DNA from: Pseudomonadota bacterium
GTDB lineage: Bacteria > Pseudomonadota > Alphaproteobacteria > Reyranellales > Reyranellaceae
Assembly: GCA_023436825.1 (NCBI GenBank)
Contig: JAEZHS010000649.1
Location: 1-14,334 of the forward strand
Reading direction: 5' to 3'
Length of the DNA stretch: 14,334 bases
Position numbers and translations under genes: made by a program. The notes beneath the pieces are model-generated. The model was given only the letters and a program-made list of their open reading frames with translations. It was not told the DNA's origin and did no database searches. The number at the start of each line of letters is the position of its first letter. The first letter of the stretch is position 1. Shown piece by piece: positions 1-5,997 of this stretch.

Positions 1-13
1 CTTCCCGCCGCGG

Positions 14-304
14 CTACCGCAGCGGAATATTGATGTTGACGCTCGGGCTCGACGGATAGCGGTCGTAACGATCGTAACGCTGGTACATCGGCTCGTAGTA
101 GGTAGGCGCCGGGGCATAGACCACCGGCGGCGGGGCGACGTAGACCGGGGCCCGGCGCACGACGACCGGCTGCTCGACGATGAAGACTGGCGAGCCGCGC
201 CAACGCTTGCCGTGGCCGCCTTCACCGCCCTCGGCCGCCGTCGCCACCGTTGCGGCAGCGCCGATCACACCGATGAGCAGTCCAGCCTTCTTGGCTATCG
301 ACAT
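14..304 (-). CDS. Small secreted Pro/Tyr-rich protein of unknown function (96 aa)
   Basis: I do not recognise a named family. The protein begins MSIAKK, followed by a hydrophobic stretch (about residues 8-22) and a small-residue run ending ATAA near residue 24, which looks like a Sec signal peptide. The mature part starts with a Gly/His/Lys-rich patch (EGGEGGHGKRW), continues with Val/Pro/Tyr-rich low-complexity sequence (VYVAPPPVVYAPAP), has an RYD-RYD repeat near residue 80 and ends VNINIPLR. It is probably a small periplasmic or envelope protein. The ATG at 304 was chosen because an AGGAGG Shine-Dalgarno lies at 311-316, eight bases upstream; the longer open frame upstream lacks this and would put the signal peptide inside the protein. 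An EcfG-type promoter match ends 33 bases upstream, so stress induction is likely. Existence and export are well supported; function is unknown. Confidence 0.75.
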   Translation of the reverse strand: MSIAKKAGLLIGVIGAAATVATAAEGGEGGHGKRWRGSPVFIVEQPVVVRRAPVYVAPPPVVYAPAPTYYEPMYQRYDRYDRYPSSPSVNINIPLR

Positions 305-337
305 TTTTGCCGCCTCCTGTTTGATCGCCGGGGCATT

Positions 338-363
338 AACGCACACGACGCCTGCTGCGTTCC
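338..363 (-). promoter_or_regulatory. EcfG-type general stress promoter for the small secreted protein
   Basis: Read on the minus strand, GGAAC (363-359) is followed by exactly 17 bases and CGTT (341-338). This matches the alphaproteobacterial EcfG consensus GGAAC-N16/17-CGTT at all nine specified positions. It lies 33 bases from the ATG at 304, leaving a short leader that contains the AGGAGG ribosome site. Position, orientation and sequence all agree. Confidence 0.72.
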
Positions 364-466
364 GTTTGCCCGCATTGATGCCGTGGATTGAATTGCACAG
401 GTGGTGGTCTTGTTGTGACTGGCGCAAGCCGGAATCATTCTCAGGCAACAGCCGGCTTTACGCTGC

Positions 467-490
467 CGCAATCGGCTGCATGCTGCGGCC
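467..490 (+). other. Hairpin abutting the acyl-CoA ligase start codon
   Basis: GCCGCA and TGCGGC form a perfect six-base inverted repeat separated by 13 bases, ending immediately before the ATG at 491. No Shine-Dalgarno is visible here, so the hairpin may limit translation initiation or may be chance in GC-rich DNA. Confidence 0.25.
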
Positions 491-1861
491 ATGATCATGC
501 CGTTCGAAAGCGCCCTTCCCGACATCGCCTGGCCCGCCGCCGTTTCGGGTCGCGGCATGGCCAGCCTCTCCATTCTCTTCCAGCTCGAACGCACCCAATG
601 GTGGCCGGCCGAGCGCCTGCGCGGCGGACAGCAGGCACAGCTCGGGCGCCTGCTCGACCACGCCGCCCGGCACGTGCCGTTCTACCGCCGCCGCATCGGC
701 AAGGTGGCCGACGCCGATGGCGACGCCTTCTGGCAGGCATGGCGCGACCTGCCGTTGCTCACGCGCCAGGACGTGCAGCGGGCCGGTGACGACCTGCTCA
801 GTCGTTCGCTGCCCGACGGGCATGGCGAGCTCACGGAAGTCCACACCTCCGGCTCGACCGGCAAGCCGGTCCGCGCCCTGCGCAGCGACCTCTGGCTGCT
901 GATGTGGAGCGCGGTGACGGTGCGCGAGCACCTTTGGCACGGCCGCGACTTTTCGGCAAAGCTCGCCGCCATCCGCGATTCGACGAAGGGCAAGGCGCTC
1001 CATCCCGCCGGCGAGCGCCTCGACAACTGGGGCTTCTCGACCGCGGACATCTTCAGGACCGGCCCCAGCGTCAGCCTCAACATCACGACGCCGGTCGACG
1101 ACCAGCTGGAATGGCTCATGCGCGAGGAGCCCGACTATCTGCTCACGCATCCGACGATGCTCGACCGGCTGATCCGGCGCAGCGTCGAGCTCGGCCTGCG
1201 CCCCAAACGGCTGCGGCAGGTGCTGACGATCTCCGAGATCCTGGCGCCGGGTCTGCGGGAGCTCTGCCGCGCCGAGTGGGATGCGCGGGTCGTCGACACC
1301 TACAGCACGCGCGAGACCGGCTACCTCGCGCTCCAGTGCCCGGACACCGACCACTATCATCTGCAGTCGGAGACGGCGCTGGTCGAGATCCTCGGCCCCG
1401 ATGGCCGGCCCTGCGCGCCCGGCGAGATCGGGCGGGTGATCGTCACGCCGCTGCACAATCTGGCGATGCCGCTGGTGCGCTACGACATCGGCGATCATGC
1501 CGAGGTCGGCCATCCCTGTCCCTGCGGCCGCGGCCTGCCGGTGATCCGACGCATCCTCGGCCGGCGGCAGAACATGCTGCGCACGGCCGGGGGCGAGCGC
1601 TGGCCGCTGCTGTCGTCCGACGACATCGGCGCGCTCCTGGCGCTGGCGCCGATCCGGCAATACCAGTTCGCCCAGACCCATCCCGACCGTATCGAAGTGC
1701 GCCTGCAGACCGCGCGGACCCTGACCGATGAGGAGGCGCGGGGCGTCGGCGACTGGGCCCGGGCCAAGTTCGGTGGGGAATTCCGCATCGACCTCGCCTT
1801 CCCTGCCGAGCTTTCCCGCGCGGCATCGGGTAAGTTCGAGGACTTCGTCTGCCTGCTGTGA
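491..1861 (+). CDS. PaaK/CapK-family adenylate-forming acyl-CoA ligase (phenylacetate-CoA ligase-like)
   Basis: This 456-aa protein has the layout of the phenylacetate-CoA ligase family, which adenylates a carboxylic acid with ATP and then forms a CoA thioester. Visible motifs are the P-loop TSGSTGKP (119-126), the DTYSTRETG stretch (269-277) where the family has its adenylate-binding motif, YDIGD (331-335), the family CPCGRG turn (343-348) with the hinge after it, and a C-terminal SGKFED segment carrying the likely catalytic lysine. The length fits the family. The acid substrate cannot be read from sequence, and members near PaaK include polysaccharide-biosynthesis CapK proteins, so phenylacetate should not be assumed. 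No strong ribosome site precedes the ATG at 491; a second in-frame ATG is at 497. It is followed 17 bases later by a VOC gene, probably cotranscribed. Confidence 0.88.
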   Translation: MIMPFESALPDIAWPAAVSGRGMASLSILFQLERTQWWPAERLRGGQQAQLGRLLDHAARHVPFYRRRIGKVADADGDAFWQAWRDLPLLTRQDVQRAGDDLLSRSLPDGHGELTEVHTSGSTGKPVRALRSDLWLLMWSAVTVREHLWHGRDFSAKLAAIRDSTKGKALHPAGERLDNWGFSTADIFRTGPSVSLNITTPVDDQLEWLMREEPDYLLTHPTMLDRLIRRSVELGLRPKRLRQVLTISEILAPGLRELCRAEWDARVVDTYSTRETGYLALQCPDTDHYHLQSETALVEILGPDGRPCAPGEIGRVIVTPLHNLAMPLVRYDIGDHAEVGHPCPCGRGLPVIRRILGRRQNMLRTAGGERWPLLSSDDIGALLALAPIRQYQFAQTHPDRIEVRLQTARTLTDEEARGVGDWARAKFGGEFRIDLAFPAELSRAASGKFEDFVCLL

Positions 1862-1878
1862 GGAAGAGGAGAAGCCCG

Positions 1879-2418
1879 ATGAGCGATCCTGCCTTGCCGT
1901 TGCGACTGCATCACAACGCCTATGTCTGCGCCGACCAGGAGCGGACGCGCCATTTCTACGAGGACATCGTCGGCCTGCCGCTGCTCGCCGCCTGGATCGA
2001 GGAGGCCGAATTCCCGGAGTTCCCCGGGCGGCGCATGAGTTACAGCCATGCCTTCTACGGCATCGGCGACGGCGGAGCGCTCGCCTTCTTCAATTTCGCC
2101 GATCCCGAAGCAGCCGCCGCCTACCAGGCGAACAAGCAGCCGACCTTCGTCCATATCGCGCTCGCCGTGACCGGCGAGACGCAGGACCGGATCAAGCGGC
2201 GCCTCGCGAGCGCCGACCTCAAGGTGCGCGAAGTCGACCACGGCTACTGCAAGTCGATCTACGTCCAGGATCCCGACGGCTTGCTGGTCGAGTTCACCTC
2301 CGACCCGCCCGACGCCGGCGAGATCGCCGCCCGCCAGCGCACCACGGCACACGAGACGCTGCGGCGCTGGGCGGCGGGCGACCGGACGGTGAACAACGAC
2401 ATCCGCCCGCATCGCTGA
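1879..2418 (+). CDS. VOC-superfamily (glyoxalase/dioxygenase fold) protein
   Basis: This 179-aa protein has the paired beta-alpha-beta layout of the vicinal-oxygen-chelate superfamily, which includes glyoxalase I, extradiol dioxygenases and bleomycin-resistance proteins. The first module opens LRLHHNAYVCADQERTRHFY with a candidate metal ligand at His11 or His12. The second opens FVHIAL with His92 and ends DPDGLLVEFT with Glu138. These are the usual metal positions, although the FFN stretch near residue 71 lacks the glutamate found there in glyoxalase I. A specific reaction cannot be assigned. The ATG at 1879 was chosen because a purine-rich ribosome site (AGGAAGAGGAG) lies at 1861-1871; a GTG at 1858 would overlap the upstream stop. 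Placement 17 bases after the acyl-CoA ligase suggests one operon acting on a common substrate. Confidence 0.85.
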   Translation: MSDPALPLRLHHNAYVCADQERTRHFYEDIVGLPLLAAWIEEAEFPEFPGRRMSYSHAFYGIGDGGALAFFNFADPEAAAAYQANKQPTFVHIALAVTGETQDRIKRRLASADLKVREVDHGYCKSIYVQDPDGLLVEFTSDPPDAGEIAARQRTTAHETLRRWAAGDRTVNNDIRPHR

Positions 2419-2429
2419 CTCATGCTCTT

Positions 2430-2497
2430 CCGGACCGCGCGCATCCTTGCGCGCTCATGAATCTCGAGCGAGCTTGAAGCTCGCGGTCCGGGAGATT
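2430..2497. repeat. Complex palindromic element between convergent genes
   Basis: The outer arms CCGGACCGCG (2430-2439) and CGCGGTCCGG (2482-2491) are perfect ten-base inverted repeats. Inside are GCGCGC-atcctt-GCGCGC (2437-2454) and GCGAGCT-tga-AGCTCGC (2468-2484). A further pair, AATCTC (2460-2465) with GAGATT (2492-2497), nests across the right half. The whole can fold into a branched, Y-shaped structure in either strand. It fills the gap between two convergent genes and could act as a two-way transcription terminator, or be a member of a genome-wide palindromic repeat family. There is no U-tract. Confidence 0.6.
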
Positions 2498-2501
2498 CTG
2501 A

Positions 2502-3092
2502 TCAGCGGCTGGCGCGGGCTTCCAGTTCCTGGACCAGCGGCTCGACTTGGCCGCCGTTGCCCTGGATGTAGAAATTGAACTCCGATCGCTTGAGCTGGGA
2601 CATGCTGACGCCGGCGACCTTGAGGTCGGCGATGCGGGCGCCGCGACCGTTGTCGTGCACTTCCCATTCGATCCGGGTGGTCCGGCCATTGGCCTGGGTG
2701 AAGATGGCCTTCACCATCGACACGCCGTCGGGCCGCGCATCGACCTTGTCGATGGTGACATCGCAGCTCGCGAGCTTGGCCAGCCGGTCGCCGTAGGCCC
2801 GAGCCTCCGCCGCTTCCAGCGCCGCCAGGAAGCGGGCCCGCTGCGGCTCGCTGGCCTGGTTCCAGTAGCTGCCCAGCGCCACGCGCGCGATGTGGGCGAG
2901 ATCGAAGCTGTTGCGCAGCACCTCGCGGACGGCGGCGTCGCGACTGGGACCGCTCTTGGTTCGCGCGATGTCGGCAAGCTGGCCTGTCACGTTTTTGACA
3001 AATTGTCCGGGATCGCTGGCCGCCCCGGCCGGCATTGCGAACAACAAGGCCGCGGTTGCAGCGGCCAACAAACCACGGAAAAAATTGCGCAT
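2502..3092 (-). CDS. MlaC/Ttg2D/HpnM-family periplasmic lipid-binding protein
   Basis: The 196-aa protein begins with a Sec signal peptide (MRNFFRG, hydrophobic core 8-20, cleavage likely after AGA near 24). The rest matches the MlaC/toluene-tolerance fold: VREVLRNSFDLAHIARVALG (about 56-75), the helical FLAALEAAEARAYGDRL, strands around VDARPDGVSMVKAIF, the WEVHDNG turn and the late ADLKVAGVSMSQLKRSEFNFYI segment. MlaC proteins carry phospholipid between outer and inner membranes; HpnM relatives sit in hopanoid clusters. Neither mlaEFD nor hopanoid genes are beside it, so it is an orphan copy and the exact lipid is unknown. The ATG at 3092 has AGGTGA about five bases upstream. It is convergent with the VOC gene. 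Confidence 0.88.
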   Translation of the reverse strand: MRNFFRGLLAAATAALLFAMPAGAASDPGQFVKNVTGQLADIARTKSGPSRDAAVREVLRNSFDLAHIARVALGSYWNQASEPQRARFLAALEAAEARAYGDRLAKLASCDVTIDKVDARPDGVSMVKAIFTQANGRTTRIEWEVHDNGRGARIADLKVAGVSMSQLKRSEFNFYIQGNGGQVEPLVQELEARASR

Positions 3093-3172
3093 CGGGTCAC
3101 CTGCCTTGGTCGCTCGGAGCGCGGGATTTCAGCCAAAGGGTGACCGCCCGGAGCGAAGATCGATGGACCATG

Positions 3173-3216
3173 CCCCGCCGCGAAGGGCGGGGAACGAGCG
3201 CGCCGGGCACGCGCTC
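3173..3216. terminator. Tandem GC-rich hairpins between the PPOX-type gene and the mlaC-like gene
   Basis: Two perfect seven-base stems stand side by side: CCCCGCC-gcgaag-GGCGGGG (3173-3192) and GAGCGCG-ccgggca-CGCGCTC (3196-3216). A smaller GCGAC-cgtgc-GTCGC stem lies at about 3261-3275. They follow the minus-strand stop at 3285 and precede the next minus-strand gene, so they may end or attenuate transcription from upstream. No U-tract is present, so intrinsic termination is uncertain. Confidence 0.35.
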
Positions 3217-3284
3217 ATGACTGGATACGGTCAGTGCCGACCAAACGTCCCCGAAGCAAAGCGACCGTGCGTCGCGGCTCGGCT

Positions 3285-3710
3285 TCAATCGCCGAGGTCG
3301 CCCCAGCTTGCCGTGCGCTCGATGCGGATGGCGATGACGGGAAGCTGGCGGAGGTCCATGGCGGCGAGCTGCCGGTAGCGGCTCTGCAGCAGCGCCTGCG
3401 CCCGGGCATGCTCGGGGCCTTCGGCCAGGATCTCGGCCCGGCCGCGCAGCATCACCCAGGCAAGCCGCCGCCAGTCTTCGTCGTAGTGATCGAAGACGAT
3501 GGCCGCCTGCGGGTTTTCCAGGATGTTGCCCAGCCGTTTCAGCGGCCGCGCGCTGGCGCGCTTGGGCTTGCGGTCGATGGTGATGTAGAGCGTGTCGTCC
3601 CCAAGCCCGAAGCAGACCGGCACGACATGGGGCGCCGCCTTCGCATCCGCGGTCGCCAGATGGCCGATCCGTCGCGTGTCGATGAACCGACGCTCGCGCG
3701 CCGACAGCAT
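3285..3710 (-). CDS. PPOX-type split-barrel flavin/F420-binding oxidoreductase (TIGR03668-like)
   Basis: This 141-aa protein fits the short pyridoxamine-5'-phosphate-oxidase-like split barrel family annotated as PPOX-class F420-dependent. It has the N-terminal RIGHLATADAKAAPHVVPVCF strand pair (about 14-34), LYITIDRKPKR, the LKRLGNILENPQAAIVFDHYD segment, WVMLRGRAEIL, and the C-terminal IRIERTASWG. Members bind FMN or F420 and act as small oxidoreductases; whether this organism makes F420 cannot be told from the window. The ATG at 3710 was chosen because a GGGGAGG ribosome site lies about eight bases upstream; a start at 3752 would add 14 residues outside the fold. It follows the 69-aa gene by 48 bases on the same strand, so they probably share a transcript. 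Confidence 0.82.
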   Translation of the reverse strand: MLSARERRFIDTRRIGHLATADAKAAPHVVPVCFGLGDDTLYITIDRKPKRASARPLKRLGNILENPQAAIVFDHYDEDWRRLAWVMLRGRAEILAEGPEHARAQALLQSRYRQLAAMDLRQLPVIAIRIERTASWGDLGD

Positions 3711-3758
3711 TGCAGGGCCTCCCCACCGGTCGTCGCCGGCAGGATGACACAACAGGCG

Positions 3759-3968
3759 CTAGCGGCGCCACGCAGCCTCGTTCTTGCGCTCGTAGTCGTT
3801 GAACGCCTTGACCAGGCCGGTCAGCACCTCGGCCGACGTCTCGAACAGGGCCTTGAAGTGCGGGTCGTCGACCTTGGCCACATCCGCGCGCAGATGGTCG
3901 ATGGTCTTCTGGAGGTGGCCTTTCATCTTTTCGACATGATGGCGCGGATCGCCGTCGGCGGCAGGCAT
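3759..3968 (-). CDS. Small helical protein of unknown function (69 aa)
   Basis: I do not recognise a named family. The protein is hydrophilic and almost entirely helix-forming: HHVEKMKGHLQKTIDHLRAD (10-29), a short VDDPHF break, then FKALFETSAEVLTGLVKAFNDYE (38-60) with a basic tail. There is no signal peptide or membrane segment, so it is probably a small cytoplasmic helical hairpin. The ATG at 3968 is preceded by CAGGAGG at 3973-3979, a strong ribosome site that supports both existence and start. The upstream open frame is an accident of GC-rich sequence. It is the first gene of a likely pair with the PPOX-type protein and has a near-match to the EcfG promoter 35 bases upstream. Confidence 0.7.
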   Translation of the reverse strand: MPAADGDPRHHVEKMKGHLQKTIDHLRADVAKVDDPHFKALFETSAEVLTGLVKAFNDYERKNEAAWRR

Positions 3969-4003
3969 GGCATCCTCCTGCGGTTGGGCAATGTCAGCCG
4001 GTG

Positions 4004-4028
4004 AACGACGGCACCGGAAGCCGGTTGC
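4004..4028 (-). promoter_or_regulatory. Possible EcfG-type promoter, one mismatch
   Basis: On the minus strand GCAAC (4028-4024) is followed by 16 bases and CGTT (4007-4004). Only the second base of GGAAC differs from consensus. The distance to the start codon at 3968 (35 bases) is like that of the two perfect matches in the window (33 and 40 bases). The substitution falls in a key -35 position, so this is tentative. Confidence 0.35.
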
Positions 4029-4073
4029 CGGCGCGATTGACGACGGCCGGCATGGCCTGCCATCAAATCGCCG

Positions 4074-4766
4074 ATGGACCAGCAGCTCGCCAGCACCCTC
4101 TACACCGCCTCGACATGGGTGCTGCCCGTGCTGCTGGCGATCACCCTGCATGAGGCGAGCCACGGCTTCGTGGCGCATCTGCGCGGCGACGAGACGGCGT
4201 GGCGCCTCGGCCGCGTCAGCTTCAATCCGCTGAAGCACATCGATCCGTTCGGCACCATCCTGCTGCCCGGACTGCTGCTGTTCCTGCACGCGCCCTTCCT
4301 GTTCGGCTATGCCAAGCCCGTGCCGGTCAACTTCCGGGCGCTGAAGAATCCGCGACGCGACATGGTGCTGGTCGCGGCGGCCGGCCCCGGCATCAACATT
4401 GCGATGGCGATCGCAGCGGCGTTGCTGGCCCATGCCGTCGGCTTCCTGCCGGCCGGCGTCCGGCAGTGGACGGTGCTCAACCTCGAGAACGCCATCGTCA
4501 TCAACGTCGTGCTGGCGGTGTTCAACATGATCCCCCTGCCGCCGCTCGACGGCGGCCGCGTCGCCGTCGGCCTGCTGCCCGACGTGCTCGCCCAGCCGCT
4601 GGCGCGGCTGGAAGGCTATGGCATGATGATCCTCATCGGGCTGATCTTCATCCTGCCGCTGGTCGGCGCCCAGCTCGGCCAGAACCTGAACGTGATCGGC
4701 TGGCTGCTTGGCGGCCCGGTCGACAGCATCATCGGCGCCATCCTGCGGCTCACCGGCAATGGCTAA
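4074..4766 (+). CDS. Site-2-type membrane metalloprotease (peptidase M50 family)
   Basis: This 230-aa integral membrane protein carries the zinc-protease motif HEASH (His26, Glu27, His30) in its first membrane helix. The second family motif, NMIPLPPLDGGR (151-162), supplies Asp159 as the third metal ligand. Between them is the conserved AAAGPGIN segment (101-108) leading a membrane helix, and FGYAKPVPVN (77-86), also usual in this family. Further hydrophobic segments lie at about 61-80, 108-126 and 183-200. There is no PDZ domain, so it belongs with the short M50B-like proteases rather than RseP. The substrate is unknown; relatives cut membrane-bound regulators. The ATG at 4074 lacks a clear ribosome site. 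It is convergent with the PAS gene, 28 bases apart. Confidence 0.9.
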   Translation: MDQQLASTLYTASTWVLPVLLAITLHEASHGFVAHLRGDETAWRLGRVSFNPLKHIDPFGTILLPGLLLFLHAPFLFGYAKPVPVNFRALKNPRRDMVLVAAAGPGINIAMAIAAALLAHAVGFLPAGVRQWTVLNLENAIVINVVLAVFNMIPLPPLDGGRVAVGLLPDVLAQPLARLEGYGMMILIGLIFILPLVGAQLGQNLNVIGWLLGGPVDSIIGAILRLTGNG

Positions 4767-4794
4767 ATGACTGCTGAGGGACGCCCGACCGAAC

Positions 4795-5367
4795 TCAAGC
4801 CGACGCAGCGAGCTCGGCGGCCGTGAGCTCGTACTCCTCGGCCATGCGCTGCAGCGCCGCGATGGTCTCGGGGTCGTTGATGCTGCGGGCGAGCCGGCGG
4901 CAGCGCCGAGCGTGGGCCAGGAACTCGTCGCGCCGCCGCGCCGAGGTGATGTCGACCAAAAGATTGACGGCGCCGGTGAACTCGCCCGAGGCGTCGAAAA
5001 GCGGCGTGGGATAAGGCAGGCAAGCCACTCGCCGGCCGTCCGGACGTTCGGCGATGATGGTGACGCCGCGGATCGAGCGCCGCTCCTTGATTGCCGCCGC
5101 CATTGGGCACTGGTCGTGCGGCATCGGCTCGCCGTGGTCGGTCATGAGCTTCCAGCTGACGCACCAGCGGTCGTGATTGGCGACCGGCGTGCGACCGGCG
5201 AAGTCGATACAGGCCCGATTGTACCAGGTGATCACACCATCCCGGTCGGTCACGTAGAGGGCTGCCGGCAGGTCGTCCAATGAAGCAGGATTGCGGTCAG
5301 GTCGACCATCCAGGGCCTTCAAGGCGACCTGGACGATATACTCGGCATCAAGAACTGGGGGCGCCAC
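4795..5367 (-). CDS. Single PAS-domain protein without output domain
   Basis: This 190-aa protein contains one PAS fold: DDLPAALYVTDRDGVITWYNRACIDFAG (about 31-58), the HDQCPMAAAIKERRSIRG helix and turn (84-101), and the closing PYPTPLFDASGEFTGAVNLLVDIT (118-141). A helical C-terminus follows, RRCRRLARSINDPETIAALQRMAEEYE (about 153-179). No kinase, cyclase or DNA-binding domain is present, so it probably senses a ligand or redox state and signals by binding another protein. The start is uncertain. GTG at 5367 is the only plausible codon; the frame stays open back to 5467 but has no ATG, GTG or TTG there, and just upstream is a run of Ser/Gly codons. A long noncoding stretch with a promoter on the same strand precedes it. 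Confidence 0.78.
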   Translation of the reverse strand: MAPPVLDAEYIVQVALKALDGRPDRNPASLDDLPAALYVTDRDGVITWYNRACIDFAGRTPVANHDRWCVSWKLMTDHGEPMPHDQCPMAAAIKERRSIRGVTIIAERPDGRRVACLPYPTPLFDASGEFTGAVNLLVDITSARRRDEFLAHARRCRRLARSINDPETIAALQRMAEEYELTAAELAASA

Positions 5368-5524
5368 GCTGCTGCTACCGCTACCGCTACTGCTTCCGTT
5401 CCTGACGGGCCCTAACGCGTGGATTCCGATAAAGTTACAGTCAGACCGGCGCAGATCAACTTGTCACAATTCCGCCAAGTCCTCTCGCGAGTTGGGCGGC
5501 ACGGTGCTTTCGACGGATCGGGCG

Positions 5525-5755
5525 GCGTAAAAACGATCGGTCGGTCCGTAGTGGAGTTCACGGACTGTACCCCCAATCGGTAGTGCCTCATTGCGAATTC
5601 GGACAGTTACGCAAGTTTCGCAACCGGAATCGCCCTCGTCGGAGAACTGGAGCACCGGCCCGTCCGGAGGCAAGCGACCGGACAGGCCGCGTGCGCAGCC
5701 TTTTGGGTCTCGGATCAGCGATGCAAAGAGCGGGAACGCGGGAAGGCTGCGCAAC
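5525..5755 (-). ncRNA. Candidate structured RNA (small RNA or long leader of the PAS gene)
   Basis: Downstream of a near-consensus minus-strand promoter, the sequence has four separate inverted repeats. TGCGCAGCCTT (5692-5702) pairs with AAGGCTGCGCA (5743-5753), 11 of 11. GGCC-n-GTCCGG (5657-5667) pairs with CCGGAC-n-GGCC (5678-5688); the odd position is a G-U pair in minus-strand RNA but a C/A mismatch on the plus strand, favouring minus-strand transcription. TTGCGAA (5591-5597) pairs with TTCGCAA (5617-5623). GTCCGT (5544-5549) pairs with ACGGAC (5560-5565), followed after 10 bases by five U residues (5533-5529). A minus-strand open frame here would start with TTG inside the -35 box and has weaker codon bias than its neighbours, so coding is unlikely. 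It matches no RNA family I recognise. The 3' end is a guess. Confidence 0.4.
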
Positions 5756-5761
5756 GCAGCG

Positions 5762-5790
5762 ATAATATAACCAAAGTGCGGTTCTGTCAA
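5762..5790 (-). promoter_or_regulatory. Near-consensus sigma70 promoter
   Basis: On the minus strand TTGACA (5790-5785, six of six) is followed by a 17-base spacer and TATTAT (5767-5762, five of six to TATAAT). The sequence just upstream is AT-rich, unlike the rest of the window, and resembles an UP element. A start near 5755 is expected. No credible gene begins right after it; the next is the PAS gene about 390 bases on. Confidence 0.65.
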
Positions 5791-5984
5791 TAACCTAAGT
5801 TAAGATCGCCAGTTTCGTTTTCGCGAATTCTTTCGCACCATAGAGGGCCACCTTTGGCGGGTCGAACCGGCGATCACGCCATTCGTTGTGTCGCCGGCCC
5901 CGAGTGCCAGCAATGCCGTCACTCCGACACTTCGTCGTGATCCTCATCGAGCGCGTCACCCAGCTCAGGCTCGAGCCCTCCCGG
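5791..5984. other. Gap downstream of the GH25 gene, no gene seen
   Basis: Together with the candidate RNA and its promoter this makes a 617-base stretch between the PAS and lysozyme genes. Its left end is AT-rich, next to the promoter. At its right edge GGCTCGAGCC (5969-5978) is a ten-base palindrome. I see no ribosome site with a coding frame behind it. Confidence 0.4.
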
Positions 5985-5997
5985 CTATGCCCGGGAG
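5978..5997 (-). terminator. Hairpin spanning the lysozyme stop codon
   Basis: CTCCCGG (5978-5984) and CCGGGAG (5991-5997) form a perfect seven-base stem whose six-base loop contains the stop codon of the GH25 gene. The palindrome GGCTCGAGCC (5969-5978) abuts it. There is no U-tract, so it may protect the transcript end rather than terminate transcription. Confidence 0.3.

Noticed and set aside
458..1681. A 407-codon open frame on the minus strand
   Set aside because: It is the antisense shadow of the acyl-CoA ligase, which has clear catalytic motifs; the antisense product shows no recognisable domain.
3234..4004. Plus-strand open frame of 256 codons
   Set aside because: It is antisense to the PPOX-type gene and the 69-aa gene, both with good ribosome sites and, for the first, a family match.
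5464..5790. Minus-strand open frame of 108 codons in the long gap
   Set aside because: Its TTG start is inside the -35 box, no ribosome site precedes it, codon bias is weaker than in neighbours, and the sequence is full of hairpins.
5859..5868. GGTTCGACCC on the minus strand as a tRNA T-loop
   Set aside because: The flanking bases do not form a T-stem, and no acceptor or anticodon arm can be found.
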